A stretch of DNA of 21,564 nucleotides, from contig CAMWYI010000010.1 in assembly GCA_947178455.1 (NCBI GenBank), forward strand, positions 1 through 21,564. Reading direction: 5' to 3'. Below, in pieces: positions 1 through 7,913 of this stretch (within the stretch, counting starts at the first letter, position 1; every line of letters starts with the position of its first letter). The notes beneath the pieces are model-generated. The model saw only the letters and a list, made by a program, of their open reading frames with translations, was not told the DNA's origin and did no database searches. The DNA comes from an uncultured Alistipes sp. GTDB taxonomy: Bacteria; Bacteroidota; Bacteroidia; Bacteroidales; Rikenellaceae. The position numbers and the translations under genes are program-made.

Positions 1-2
1 AT

Positions 3-440
3 ACGGCTCGTCCGAAAGGGTTGCGTTTTAAGTACCACGCAAAGGTCGGTGAAATTGATTACAATAAATATAACGGACCGTTGGCCAAAGGCGAGCAAGA
101 TATGATGAGCATTTATTTCACCATCATGGACTGGTCGAAACGTAAAGCTGTAACTTCCGGTATGGGGACTCCCTCCGGTATGTGGAGTGCCGATGCGCAG
201 TCCGATTTGGACGGTTGCGGTGCGATTATCGGTTATGGTATTATGTATATTAGCGAGTCGACTGTGGGCGATTCGATGGTTGAGGGGTACATTCCGGCTG
301 AATTCTATGATACGGTCGTTGCTGCTCCGGTGGGTAATTATACGTTGACTATCGCTTGCTCCACGAGTGCTTACGGTGACTACATGGATGCTTGCTCGAC
401 GAATGTCCTTTATGTAGATGACTTCGAGTGGGTTTATTGA
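3..440 (+). CDS. PCMD-domain protein, C-terminal part (5' end outside window)
   Basis: The frame is open from the left edge and ends at TGA 438-440, giving the last 145 residues of a larger protein. The fragment has the pattern of a PCMD domain (putative carbohydrate metabolism domain, a jelly-roll-like fold of Bacteroidetes surface proteins): an opening RPKGLRFKYHAK strand, a middle segment DMMSIYFTIMDW, and the closing pattern YTLTIACSTSAYGDYMDA followed by TNVLYVDDFEWVY. The same closing pattern ends the protein at 2312-4099, so the operon has a PCMD protein at each visible end. Secretion and lipidation cannot be judged without the N-terminus. Only 23 bases separate its stop from the next start, which suggests co-transcription. 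The biochemical function is unknown; the domain name is a structural-genomics label and does not establish an enzyme activity. Confidence 0.72.
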   Translation, partial: TARPKGLRFKYHAKVGEIDYNKYNGPLAKGEQDMMSIYFTIMDWSKRKAVTSGMGTPSGMWSADAQSDLDGCGAIIGYGIMYISESTVGDSMVEGYIPAEFYDTVVAAPVGNYTLTIACSTSAYGDYMDACSTNVLYVDDFEWVY

Positions 441-463
441 CGGTGAGGGTACGGACGAGTTCC

Positions 464-1276
464 ATGAATGCGATGAAATGGGTGTTGTGGTTGGCGGTGT
501 TGTGCTTTGATGCAACGCAGGCGTTGTACGGCCAGACTTCGGCCGACGAGACGTTGCTTTCGGCATCGACCGACGAGACGCCGCTCTCCGACGAGGAGCG
601 TCGCACCCAGCGCGGTTTGACCGACATCCGCACCGAGTTTGTGCCCAAAGGCCAGTGGATTTTCGGCGGCACGGCCTCCTATTCGACCCACACGAACGAA
701 TCGTACCAGTTTCTGATTATTGACGGCATCGGCTCCGAAGGCTACAATTTTCGGGTCAGTCCGTTGATTGCCTATGCCCTGCGGACGAACATGGCGGTCG
801 GCGGCCGTTTCATCTATTCGCGCACGCTGCTCAAATTGAACAGCGCCAACCTGAAGTTCGGCGACGAAGAGTCCGGTACGGACATCCGCATTCAGGATTT
901 CTATGCCTTGCGCAGCAGTTATCAGGCGGCGGCCATTTGGCGGCAGTACATTCCGCTGGGCCGGAACAAACGCTTCGCGCTGTTCAACGAAATGTCGTTT
1001 ACGTGCGGCGGCGTGCAGGCCAAATTCGCCAACGATGCGCCGGTGAAAGGTACCTACGAACGCGGATTTACCTTTGCGCTCGGCGTTTCGCCCGGCATCG
1101 TGGCGTTCGCTACCAACAACATGGCCATCGAAGTCAATGTCGGCGTGATGGGTATCACCTACAACCGTACCAAGCAGGTGCACAACCAAGTGACGGTGGG
1201 GCATCGGTCGACCAGCATGATGAATTTCAAGGTGAATATCTTGTCCATAGGGTTGGGCATGGCCTTTTATCTCTAA
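464..1276 (+). CDS. Outer-membrane beta-barrel protein, paralogue 1
   Basis: A 270-residue hypothetical protein, probably an outer-membrane beta-barrel. Residues 1-23 form a signal peptide (hydrophobic WVLWLAVL core, likely cleavage near ALYG). A short acidic linker (about 24-60) contains two similar ADET/TDET segments. The rest is a run of amphipathic strands with alternating aromatic and Gly residues, ending in GLGMAFYL. I chose ATG 464 over the GTG at 428 because 428 lies inside the preceding gene and adds nothing useful; ATG 473 is a further option. The protein is paralogous to the next gene: KGQWIFGGTASYSTHT with a following FLIIDGI matches KGEMMMGLTASYGTLT with a following FLVIVEDI, and the C-terminal halves also align. 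It lies between a PCMD protein and its paralogue with short gaps. No enzymatic or transport motif is recognised. Confidence 0.7.
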   Translation: MNAMKWVLWLAVLCFDATQALYGQTSADETLLSASTDETPLSDEERRTQRGLTDIRTEFVPKGQWIFGGTASYSTHTNESYQFLIIDGIGSEGYNFRVSPLIAYALRTNMAVGGRFIYSRTLLKLNSANLKFGDEESGTDIRIQDFYALRSSYQAAAIWRQYIPLGRNKRFALFNEMSFTCGGVQAKFANDAPVKGTYERGFTFALGVSPGIVAFATNNMAIEVNVGVMGITYNRTKQVHNQVTVGHRSTSMMNFKVNILSIGLGMAFYL

Positions 1277-1287
1277 ACCGCTGCGAT

Positions 1288-2304
1288 ATGAAACGGATTC
1301 TGACATCGGCGTTTTCGATTTTTGTTTTCGTCTGCGGGACGGGGAGTTTCGCGGCCGTTCCCGAACCGGACGGGCTCGTCGAATCCGATTCGCTCGCGCA
1401 CGAAGTCGCGCCGATTCTCATCACGGGCATACGGCTCGATTCGATTCCGCCGGTCGAGGACGAACCTGCACCCGAATTGCTTTCGACCGCGGCGACGTCC
1501 GGCGATGCTGAATCCGAACTTGCGGCCGCATCGGTCGCGGCAGATTCGGCGGCGGTTTCTCCAATCGTGACGAAGCCGGTCAAGCAGCGTTTCCTGCCGG
1601 TTCGCCGACGCATCGACCGCGAAATCGACAAGGTGAAATACGTCTACAAAGGCGAGATGATGATGGGGCTCACCGCTTCCTACGGGACGCTGACGAGCGA
1701 GGATACCGATTTTCTGGTCATCGTGGAAGATATCGATGCCAGCGGAACCATCGCTTCCGTGAAGCCCTATTTCGGTTATTTCTATCGCGACAACCGTTGC
1801 TTCGGCGTCCGGTTCGGGTATACCTATGTCGATGCCAAGCTCGATTCGGGCACCCGCTTCGACTTGGGCGACGGGAACGATGTTTCGTTCAATCTGCCTT
1901 ACGTCGGGGTCAGCAGCAGCAACTATTCGTTCGGCATCTTCCACCGCTCCTATGCGGGGCTCGACCCGAAAGGGCGCTTCGGCCTTTTCGCCGAGGTGGA
2001 GCTTTCGATTTCGTCGGGCGAATCGGAATTTTCATACGAAAACAACGGTACCGTCAAAACGACGAACAGCGAAAACTTCCAAGCACGGTTTTCGTTCAAT
2101 CCCGGCGCGGCCGTTTACATCTTTCCGAACGTTTGCGCGACGCTCTCGTTCGGATTGGGCGGCATTCAGTACACGCACGTCAGCCAAAAAGACGCCGAAG
2201 GAAACAAAATCGGGTCGCGCACGGCCTCGAAAATGCGTTTCCGGCTCAATTTGGCGGCTATCAACATCGGCATGACCGTGCATTTGTGGAACAAGAAAAA
2301 TTGA
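1288..2304 (+). CDS. Outer-membrane beta-barrel protein, paralogue 2, with long N-terminal linker
   Basis: A 338-residue hypothetical envelope protein. It has a signal peptide (MKRILTSAFSIFVFV..., likely cleavage after SFA near residue 22). Residues about 23-115 form a Pro/Ala/Glu/Ser-rich low-complexity linker ending in a basic stretch (RFLPVRRRIDREIDKVK). Residues about 118-338 are a beta-barrel domain paralogous to the preceding gene. The linker is much longer than in the paralogue and could span the periplasm or contact peptidoglycan; that is inference. I chose ATG 1288 because the open frame upstream (to 937) lies inside the preceding gene and the signal peptide starts here. It begins 11 bases after the preceding stop and ends 7 bases before the next start. 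The two genes look like an old tandem duplication followed by divergence. The function is not recognised. Confidence 0.7.
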   Translation: MKRILTSAFSIFVFVCGTGSFAAVPEPDGLVESDSLAHEVAPILITGIRLDSIPPVEDEPAPELLSTAATSGDAESELAAASVAADSAAVSPIVTKPVKQRFLPVRRRIDREIDKVKYVYKGEMMMGLTASYGTLTSEDTDFLVIVEDIDASGTIASVKPYFGYFYRDNRCFGVRFGYTYVDAKLDSGTRFDLGDGNDVSFNLPYVGVSSSNYSFGIFHRSYAGLDPKGRFGLFAEVELSISSGESEFSYENNGTVKTTNSENFQARFSFNPGAAVYIFPNVCATLSFGLGGIQYTHVSQKDAEGNKIGSRTASKMRFRLNLAAINIGMTVHLWNKKN

Positions 2305-2311
2305 GGACGTC

Positions 2312-4099
2312 ATGACTTTGCGCAATCGGATTTTTCGGTTTTTCATTGCCTCGTTGGCGGTCGCGGCGTCGGGATGCGTCGAGAACGACCTCCCGAAACC
2401 GTCGGTGACGGTCAATATCGCCGCCGTCGAGGGACGAGGTTTTACGGTCAAGGAAATCGACGTCGTGAACCGTACGGTCGTGCTCGTGCTCGACGAAACG
2501 ACCGATATTCAGAACGTGCCTATCGACAGCGTGGCGTTCCAGATTGTGCCGCACAACGTCAGCATCAACCTCGACCTCGACGCGGCCCGCGCCTCGATTG
2601 TGGCTTCGGAGACTTTCCCGGGCGTGTTCCCGATGGACGGGCCGCTGCACATGACGTTGTCGCTCTTCGAGAATTTCGAGTGGACGATTCGCGCTGAGCA
2701 AACTATCGACCGCCGTTTCAGGGTGGCCGGTCAGGTCGGAAAACCGGTTTTCGATGTCGGCAACCACGTGGCTACGGCCTATGTCCGCAAGGATGCCGAT
2801 TTGTCGGAGGTCGTTATCGAGGAGTTGCGACTGGGGCCTGATGCACTGACGACCTACCTGCCGACGTTGGATGAGTTGAACATGGATTTCTCCACTTCCT
2901 CTTCGCGACGGATGAATGTCTCTTGTCATGGACGGACACAGGAGTGGATGATTTACGTGCTGCCGACCGATAAGAATGTCGAAATACCGATCGAAGAGCC
3001 CGAAAAGTGGGCTTGGCCGGGCGTGATATGGCTGACGGCTTCGGGCGTCGAAGGCGAAAAGGTGGGGTTCCGGTATCGTAAAATCGGGGTGGCTTCGCAA
3101 ACCGCGTCACGGGTCGACGATGCTACGGCCGACGGCGAATGGCTCGAAGTTCCGGCCGAACAGATTACCGTTTCGGGCGGCAGTTTCGAGGGGTATCTCA
3201 ACCGCGAACCCGACACGGCCTATGAAATCAAGGCCTATTGCGGTGCCGATGAAACCGACCCTTACCCAGTGCCTGCCGAGCCTGCTCCGCCCGTGCTTCG
3301 CAACGGCGGTTTCGAGGAGTGGTGTACGTCGGGCTCGAAAAATACGATTTATCCCTATCTGGCTGGTGCCGAACCCTATTGGAGTACGGGCAACCCGGGT
3401 GCGGCTATGGCGAACGAAACGCTTACCGAGTCGTGGGATCCGCGTCCGGGTTCGACGGGACGTTACAGCGCCCATCTTAAATCGAAATTCGCGAATCTGA
3501 TGGGTATCGGCAAGTTCGCGGCCGGAAATATCTTCTTGGGCGAGTACGTTTCGACCGACGGCACGAACGGTTTGCTGCGCTTCGGGCGGGCGTTTACGGC
3601 ACGTCCTACGGCGTTGCGCCTGTGGGTCAAGTTCAAGGGCGGCGCAATCGACTATGCCGGTAAGGATGCACCGGCGGGTGTCGCCGTCGGCAAGCCCGAC
3701 AACGGCAGCATCTTCATCGCGCTGGGTACGTGGCGCAAAGAGGATTACGGCATGGCACCCGCTACGGTGAACGAATACGGCGGCAAATTGGTCGGCACCG
3801 ACGATTCGCCGGTCTGCATCGCCACGCGCGAAATCAGCACGTTGTTCAAATCCAACGGTCCCGATGTGGTCGGTTACGGCGAGTTCCTGATTGTGGATGA
3901 CATCGACGATTGGACGCAGGTCACGATTCCGATTCGGTATACCGACAAGGGCATCGTGCCTACCAATCTGTTGATTGTCTGCGCTGCTTCGCGTTGGGGC
4001 GATTATTTCACCGGCAGCACCCGCAGCGAAATGTGGCTCGACGATTTGGAGTTGGTCTATGAGTACGTCGACCCCGACGGCGGCGTGATTATCAATTAA
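2312..4099 (+). CDS. PCMD-domain lipoprotein
   Basis: A 595-residue lipoprotein. A type II signal peptide ends in lipobox ASGC (Cys22). Acidic residues follow (CVENDLP), loosely like the export signal of surface lipoproteins in this phylum but not a clear match. Residues about 31-220 are beta-rich with no family I can name. Residues about 232-320 (WPGVIWLTASGVEGEKVGF to TAYEIKAYCG) look like an Ig/fibronectin-III-type domain. Residues about 327-592 are a PCMD domain opening with LRNGGFEEW, continuing with TALRLWVKFKG and ending with WLDDLELVYEY. It is the last gene of the four-gene run. A plausible role is a surface or periplasmic partner of the two barrel proteins, possibly ligand or glycan binding; no catalytic motif is visible. 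The lipobox and C-terminal domain calls are firm, the function is open. Confidence 0.75.
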   Translation: MTLRNRIFRFFIASLAVAASGCVENDLPKPSVTVNIAAVEGRGFTVKEIDVVNRTVVLVLDETTDIQNVPIDSVAFQIVPHNVSINLDLDAARASIVASETFPGVFPMDGPLHMTLSLFENFEWTIRAEQTIDRRFRVAGQVGKPVFDVGNHVATAYVRKDADLSEVVIEELRLGPDALTTYLPTLDELNMDFSTSSSRRMNVSCHGRTQEWMIYVLPTDKNVEIPIEEPEKWAWPGVIWLTASGVEGEKVGFRYRKIGVASQTASRVDDATADGEWLEVPAEQITVSGGSFEGYLNREPDTAYEIKAYCGADETDPYPVPAEPAPPVLRNGGFEEWCTSGSKNTIYPYLAGAEPYWSTGNPGAAMANETLTESWDPRPGSTGRYSAHLKSKFANLMGIGKFAAGNIFLGEYVSTDGTNGLLRFGRAFTARPTALRLWVKFKGGAIDYAGKDAPAGVAVGKPDNGSIFIALGTWRKEDYGMAPATVNEYGGKLVGTDDSPVCIATREISTLFKSNGPDVVGYGEFLIVDDIDDWTQVTIPIRYTDKGIVPTNLLIVCAASRWGDYFTGSTRSEMWLDDLELVYEYVDPDGGVIIN

Positions 4100-4124
4100 G
4101 AAAAAGTAAGGAAAATGGTCTGCT

Positions 4125-4142
4125 GAAAAACGGCTGTTTTTC
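4125..4142 (+). terminator. Hairpin after the PCMD/barrel operon
   Basis: GAAAAAC (4125-4131) and GTTTTTC (4136-4142) form a perfect 7-bp stem with loop GGCT, 25 bases after the operon stop. The U-rich part lies inside the stem rather than after it, so it is a weak or atypical intrinsic terminator. It faces the ClC terminator of the converging gene, so the two may work as a pair. Confidence 0.4.
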
Positions 4143-4194
4143 GAGGGTGATAGCGACCATGACCGGCGGAAATTCGGTAACATTCGGTCGCGCT

Positions 4195-4218
4195 TAAAAC
4201 CCGTTTCTTAAACGGGTT
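4195..4218 (-). terminator. Intrinsic terminator of the trpS-ClC operon
   Basis: On the minus strand, AACCCGTTT, loop AAG and AAACGGGTT form a 9-bp stem (4198-4218) that overlaps the ClC stop codon (4217-4219) and runs into TTTTAA. The hairpin core with its T-tract recurs base for base at the end of oxyR (9115-9136). Confidence 0.8.
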
Positions 4219-5995
4219 ATTGTTGGATTTTCACTAATTGTTGTCGATAGGCGTTGAGGATGCGCGATTTCGAGATGAATCCCAAGTAGCGGCCCTGCTT
4301 GTCCACGACGGGCAACATCCACGTGCGTTTGTCCTCGAATTTCACCATGACGCTTTGAATCGACTCGTGTTCCAGAATCCGGTCGGGCGGTTGAATCATG
4401 TAATGCGAGATAGGATTCCCGTATTTCTCCCGATTGAACATGTCGCGGCGCAGGTCGTCGAGTTGCACGACACCCAGCAGCACCCCGAAATTGTCGATGA
4501 CCGGAAATATGTTACGGTGCGCCGTCGCGATGATATGCACGATGTCTCCCAACGTGAATCCCTCTTTGATGCGCAGGAAATCGGTTTCCATCAGTTCGTC
4601 CAGTTTCAGGAATACGAATACCGATTGGTCTTTGTTGTGCGTCAGCAGTTCGCCTTTCTGACGGAGCTGCTTGGTGTAAATCGAGTCGGGGTTGAGGTAG
4701 TAGTCCACCGTGAACGAGATGCAGGCCGTAATCATCAGCGGGATGAACAGCCCGTAGCCGCTCGATAGTTCGGCAATCAGGAAAATCGAGGTCAGCGGCG
4801 CGTTCATCACGCCCGACATCACACCTGCCATACCCACGAGCGTGAACGATACGACGGATACATCCCAGTGGAACAGCGTGTTGCAAATCAGCGCAAGCGT
4901 CGCGCCCGTGAATCCGCCGACGAACAGCGACGGAGCGAACGTTCCTCCTACGCCGCCTGCCGCTGTCGTGGCCGCCATTGCGACGGTTTTGAAAAGCATC
5001 GTGGCGATGATGAAAAGGATGACCACCCAGTCGATGTGGCTGAATCGGTAAAAGAGCGAGTTGTTGAACAGATGTTCCGCCTGCCCGTGCATCAAGGTCG
5101 TCAGGCTTTCGTAGCCTTCGCCGTAGAGGGGCGGGAAGATGAAAATCAGCACACCGAGAATCGCGCCGCCCAGCAGCCATTTCTTGTATTGCCGGTCGAA
5201 TTTGCGGAAGATGCTGCCGATGCGCGTGTTCATCGAGGTGAAGTACCACGACATCAAACCGCACAGTACGCCGAGCAGGATGTAGAGCGGAATCTGCCAC
5301 AGCTCGAACGCGTCGGCCGGTGCCAGCGCAACGGCCAGTATCGGGTCGAACCCGCGCAGCATGAAGGCCATGGTCGTCGCCGTAATCGAGGCAATCAGCA
5401 GCGGAATGACCGAGCCTGCCGTGATGTCGAGCATCAGGATTTCCAGCACGAAGACCACACCCGTAATCGGCGCCTTGAAAATTGCCGCCAGTGCTGCTCC
5501 GGCGCCGCAGCACAGCAGCAGGGTCAGATTCTTGTAGTTGAGCCGTGCCAGCCGCCCGACGTTCGAGCCGATAGCCGCGCCCGTTAGCACGATAGGGGCC
5601 TCGGGACCGACCGAACCGCCGAATCCGATGGTCGTCGCGCCTCCGACGACCGACGTCCAGCAGTTGTGGGCGACGATGTGTGAATCGCGCTGCGACATGG
5701 CATACAACACGCGCGTGACCCCTTCGGAAATGTTGTCGCGGACGATGTATTTCACGAACAGCGTGGCCAGAATCACGCCGACAATCGGATAAATCAGGAA
5801 CAGAAAATGGGCGCTGTCGACCGGAAACCAGTTCGTCAACCCGTTCTTGATAGCATAGAGCAGCATCTCGAAGATGTAGGTCGCCAAACCGGCCAGCACG
5901 CCGACCACGACAGCCAAAATCATCATGATTTGGTTCTCGTTGAGCCGTCTGGTCAGCCGGAAAAAGAGTCGGTATATGCGCTCTGCACGTTTCAT
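4217..5995 (-). CDS. ClC-family chloride channel/transporter with C-terminal CBS pair
   Basis: A 592-residue membrane protein that should conduct or exchange chloride across the inner membrane. Conserved ClC features are visible. GGSVGPEAP holds the external gating glutamate, Glu132 (the GxEGP motif, here GPEAP). GGVGGTFAPSLF is the second anion-binding segment. Two CBS domains follow the membrane part from about residue 460; the second ends in GFISKSRILNAYR. CBS domains often bind adenine nucleotides, so nucleotide control is plausible. By eye, Glu203 of E. coli ClC, the inner proton-relay residue, corresponds to Ile186 (FVLEILML). The usual GSGIP segment appears as NISEGV. I chose ATG 5995 because it forms an ATGA overlap with the trpS stop; ATG 6031, 12 codons upstream, is an alternative start inside trpS. 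The gene is probably translationally coupled to trpS. Confidence 0.9.
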   Translation of the reverse strand: MKRAERIYRLFFRLTRRLNENQIMMILAVVVGVLAGLATYIFEMLLYAIKNGLTNWFPVDSAHFLFLIYPIVGVILATLFVKYIVRDNISEGVTRVLYAMSQRDSHIVAHNCWTSVVGGATTIGFGGSVGPEAPIVLTGAAIGSNVGRLARLNYKNLTLLLCCGAGAALAAIFKAPITGVVFVLEILMLDITAGSVIPLLIASITATTMAFMLRGFDPILAVALAPADAFELWQIPLYILLGVLCGLMSWYFTSMNTRIGSIFRKFDRQYKKWLLGGAILGVLIFIFPPLYGEGYESLTTLMHGQAEHLFNNSLFYRFSHIDWVVILFIIATMLFKTVAMAATTAAGGVGGTFAPSLFVGGFTGATLALICNTLFHWDVSVVSFTLVGMAGVMSGVMNAPLTSIFLIAELSSGYGLFIPLMITACISFTVDYYLNPDSIYTKQLRQKGELLTHNKDQSVFVFLKLDELMETDFLRIKEGFTLGDIVHIIATAHRNIFPVIDNFGVLLGVVQLDDLRRDMFNREKYGNPISHYMIQPPDRILEHESIQSVMVKFEDKRTWMLPVVDKQGRYLGFISKSRILNAYRQQLVKIQQ

Positions 5996-7197
5996 GCGTT
6001 CATTTTCATGCACCTTTTCTCGCCTCGGCATAGCTCCAACGAGTTTGGCTCTGCCGTCGGTTTATCGAGAGCGTTACTTTTTGGGGCGTAGGCTTTGGCC
6101 TGTTCCTCGATGAGCGCCGCGTCGGAGAAATAGTTGATTTTCATCGCCGTGCGCACTTCGTCCAGCGTTCCCGCTGCGGTGCGGCGCGCTTCTTCGGAGC
6201 CGCGGCGCAGGATGTCGTAGACTTCGTGGATGCGCCCCTCGAAGTACTTGCGCCGTTCGCGAATGGGGTCGAGCACCTCGTTGAGAATGGCTATCAGCAG
6301 CTTTTTCACCTTTACGTCGCCCAGCCCGCCGCGCCGGTAGTGCGCTTTGAGTTCATCGAGCGAGGCGTATTCGGGCAGATACTGCAAAAAGTGTTCCGGC
6401 CGACAGAACGCATCGAGGTAGGTGAATACCGTGTTGCCCTCGACCTTGCCCGGGTCTTCCACCCGCAGGTGGTCGGGGTCGGTGTACATGCCCATGACCT
6501 TTTTCTTCACTTCGTCGGCCGTGTCCGACAGATAGATGCAGTTGCCCAGCGACTTGGACATCTTCGCTTTGCCGTCCGTGCCGGGCAGTCGCAGACAGGC
6601 GGCGTTGTCCGGCAGCAGAATTTCCGGCAGCACGAGCGTTTCGCCGTAGGTGGCGTTGAATTTATGGACGATTTCGCGGGTCTGTTCGACCATCGGTTCT
6701 TGGTCTTCGCCCGCCGGTACGGTCGTCGCCTTGAACGCCGTGATGTCCGACGCCTGACTGATGGGGTAGGTGAAGAATCCCACCGGGATGCCCTGTTTTT
6801 GTTGCGTGTCGCCCTCCACCGCGTTTTCCGAGAATCCGCGCAGTTGGATTTCCGTTTTCACGGTCGGGTTCCGTTGCAGCCGTTGCACCGTCACCAAGTT
6901 CATATAATAAAATGCGAACTCGCACAGCTCCGGCACTTGCGATTGGATGAAGAGCGTCGATTTCGCGGGGTCGAGACCGACCGACAGGTAGTCCAAAGCC
7001 ACTTCGACGATGTTTTGGCGTACTTTTTCCGGATTGTCGGCATTGTCCGTCAACGCTTGTGCATCGGCAATCATGATGTAGATTCGGTCGTATTCGCCCG
7101 AATCCTGCAATTCCACACGGCGGCGCAGCGAGCCGACGAAATGTCCCAAATGCAGCCGTCCCGTAGGGCGGTCGCCCGTAAGTATGATTTTTTTCAT
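5992..7197 (-). CDS. trpS: Tryptophan--tRNA ligase
   Basis: Class I aminoacyl-tRNA synthetase that charges tRNA-Trp in the cytoplasm. It has 401 residues. The HIGH-type motif is HLGH at 16-19 in GDRPTGRLHLGHFVGS, and the second signature KMSKS is at 212-216. The core between them (FTYPISQASDITAFKA, VPAGEDQEP) is typical of TrpS. The protein is somewhat longer than the roughly 330-residue family norm, partly from a segment near 110-140 and partly from a low-conservation tail of about 30 residues after KAYAPK. I chose ATG 7197 because the conserved N-terminus MKKIILTGDRPTG begins there; the frame upstream to 7305 contains the promoter. Its stop overlaps the ClC start (ATGA), so the two form one transcript. 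Confidence 0.95.
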   Translation of the reverse strand: MKKIILTGDRPTGRLHLGHFVGSLRRRVELQDSGEYDRIYIMIADAQALTDNADNPEKVRQNIVEVALDYLSVGLDPAKSTLFIQSQVPELCEFAFYYMNLVTVQRLQRNPTVKTEIQLRGFSENAVEGDTQQKQGIPVGFFTYPISQASDITAFKATTVPAGEDQEPMVEQTREIVHKFNATYGETLVLPEILLPDNAACLRLPGTDGKAKMSKSLGNCIYLSDTADEVKKKVMGMYTDPDHLRVEDPGKVEGNTVFTYLDAFCRPEHFLQYLPEYASLDELKAHYRRGGLGDVKVKKLLIAILNEVLDPIRERRKYFEGRIHEVYDILRRGSEEARRTAAGTLDEVRTAMKINYFSDAALIEEQAKAYAPKSNALDKPTAEPNSLELCRGEKRCMKMNA

Positions 7198-7219
7198 TTG
7201 GTTGACATGTTGTTTTGTT

Positions 7220-7228
7220 GCAAAGGTA
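7220..7228 (-). promoter_or_regulatory. Probable trpS promoter (-7 element)
   Basis: On the minus strand TACCTTTGC matches the Bacteroidetes -7 consensus TAnnTTTG, 22 bases before the trpS start. It implies a short leader. The nearest upstream TTTG lies only 13 bases away, so the -33 box is weak or absent. Confidence 0.55.
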
Positions 7229-7321
7229 AGCATCAAATCGGCAAATTGCACGTGTTTGCTGGAAAAATATAGTGCAAGGTCGCTTTTCGTGGATGCAGCC
7301 TGCAAAGTTCGTCGCGGCTGT

Positions 7322-7359
7322 AAACAAGACGAGCCGCAGCTGGGAAAGGCTACGGCTCG
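7322..7359 (-). terminator. Intrinsic terminator after the lipoprotein gene
   Basis: On the minus strand CGAGCCGTAGC and GCTGCGGCTCG form an 11-bp stem with one G-T wobble and an 8-base loop, followed by TCTTGTTT. It lies 25 bases past the lipoprotein stop and ahead of the trpS promoter, so it insulates trpS from the lipoprotein transcript. Confidence 0.8.
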
Positions 7360-7384
7360 CGAAAAGGGGAAGAGGAGGTATTAA

Positions 7385-7831
7385 TTATTTGATACGTTTG
7401 AGATAAATCTCTCCATATGCTTTATAATCATCTCCCTCGTCTTTTTCAATTAGTACCAGTTCGTTGGCGAGTAGAGATTTAATGGTATAAATTTTGGTTC
7501 CGATGTCGGCCGATGGACCATATACGAGTGTCAATGTCTTCCCGTTAATCGTATATGTACCGGAGTAATTATCGCCATCCCAGTCTGATTCCATGGATAA
7601 CGAAAATATGCCGTTCGTTTCAAAGGTGTAAATCTCTTCGCCCGCATCATAATGCTCCCAGTATTTATCCGAAACTTTCTCGCCTTCTTCTTCAAATTCT
7701 TCTTCCCAATACGCTTTGTACACTTCCCATGAGCCGGCGATGTTCTCAGGGGTAGGAGTCTCGTCGTCTTTCGAGCAGCCGACAAATGCCAAGGTTGCTA
7801 CTGCAACCAAAACATAAATTAATTTTTTCAT
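7385..7831 (-). CDS. Lipocalin-like surface lipoprotein
   Basis: A 148-residue small lipoprotein. A type II signal peptide (MKKLIYVLVAVATLAFVGC) places Cys19 at the lipobox. The sequence right after it, SKDDE, fits the Lys-acid-acid surface-export signal described for Bacteroidetes lipoproteins, so display on the cell surface is likely. The mature part reads GSWEVYKAYWEEEF, then YTFETNGIFSLSMES, then YSGTYTINGKTLTLVYG and a closing KAYGEIYLKRIK, the strand pattern of the lipocalin-like domain common in Bacteroidales. No ligand can be inferred. ATG 7831 was chosen because the signal peptide begins there; the frame upstream to 7867 crosses an inverted repeat. The gene is visibly richer in A/T than its neighbours, which suggests acquisition by transfer. 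It has its own terminator and a long structured leader. Confidence 0.8.
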   Translation of the reverse strand: MKKLIYVLVAVATLAFVGCSKDDETPTPENIAGSWEVYKAYWEEEFEEEGEKVSDKYWEHYDAGEEIYTFETNGIFSLSMESDWDGDNYSGTYTINGKTLTLVYGPSADIGTKIYTIKSLLANELVLIEKDEGDDYKAYGEIYLKRIK

Positions 7832-7839
7832 GTTTGTAA

Positions 7840-7913
7840 AATTTTTAGTTAAACAATATGTTTGCACTTCGTTGTGCCATTGCCCGAAGACGGCAACCGT
7901 TTAACTAAAAATT
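7840..7913 (-). repeat. 15-bp perfect inverted repeat in the lipoprotein leader
   Basis: AATTTTTAGTTAAAC (7840-7854) and its exact complement GTTTAACTAAAAATT (7899-7913) flank 44 bases. On the minus-strand RNA they close a stem whose interior holds two smaller hairpins: TTGCC/GGCAA around GTCTTCG, and GCAC/GTGC around AACGAA. This gives a possible three-way junction. The lipoprotein start codon follows the second arm by 8 bases, so the stem could cover its translation start region. It could also be the ends of a small mobile element. Confidence 0.6.

Noticed and set aside
4153..4191. GCGACC/GGTCGC inverted repeat between the two convergent genes
   Set aside because: It has only 6 bp with a 27-base spacer and no T-run; chance is a sufficient explanation in GC-rich DNA.
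5992..7305. trpS start at 7305
   Set aside because: The extra 36 codons cross the promoter box at 7220-7228 and add no conserved sequence; the family N-terminus begins at 7197.
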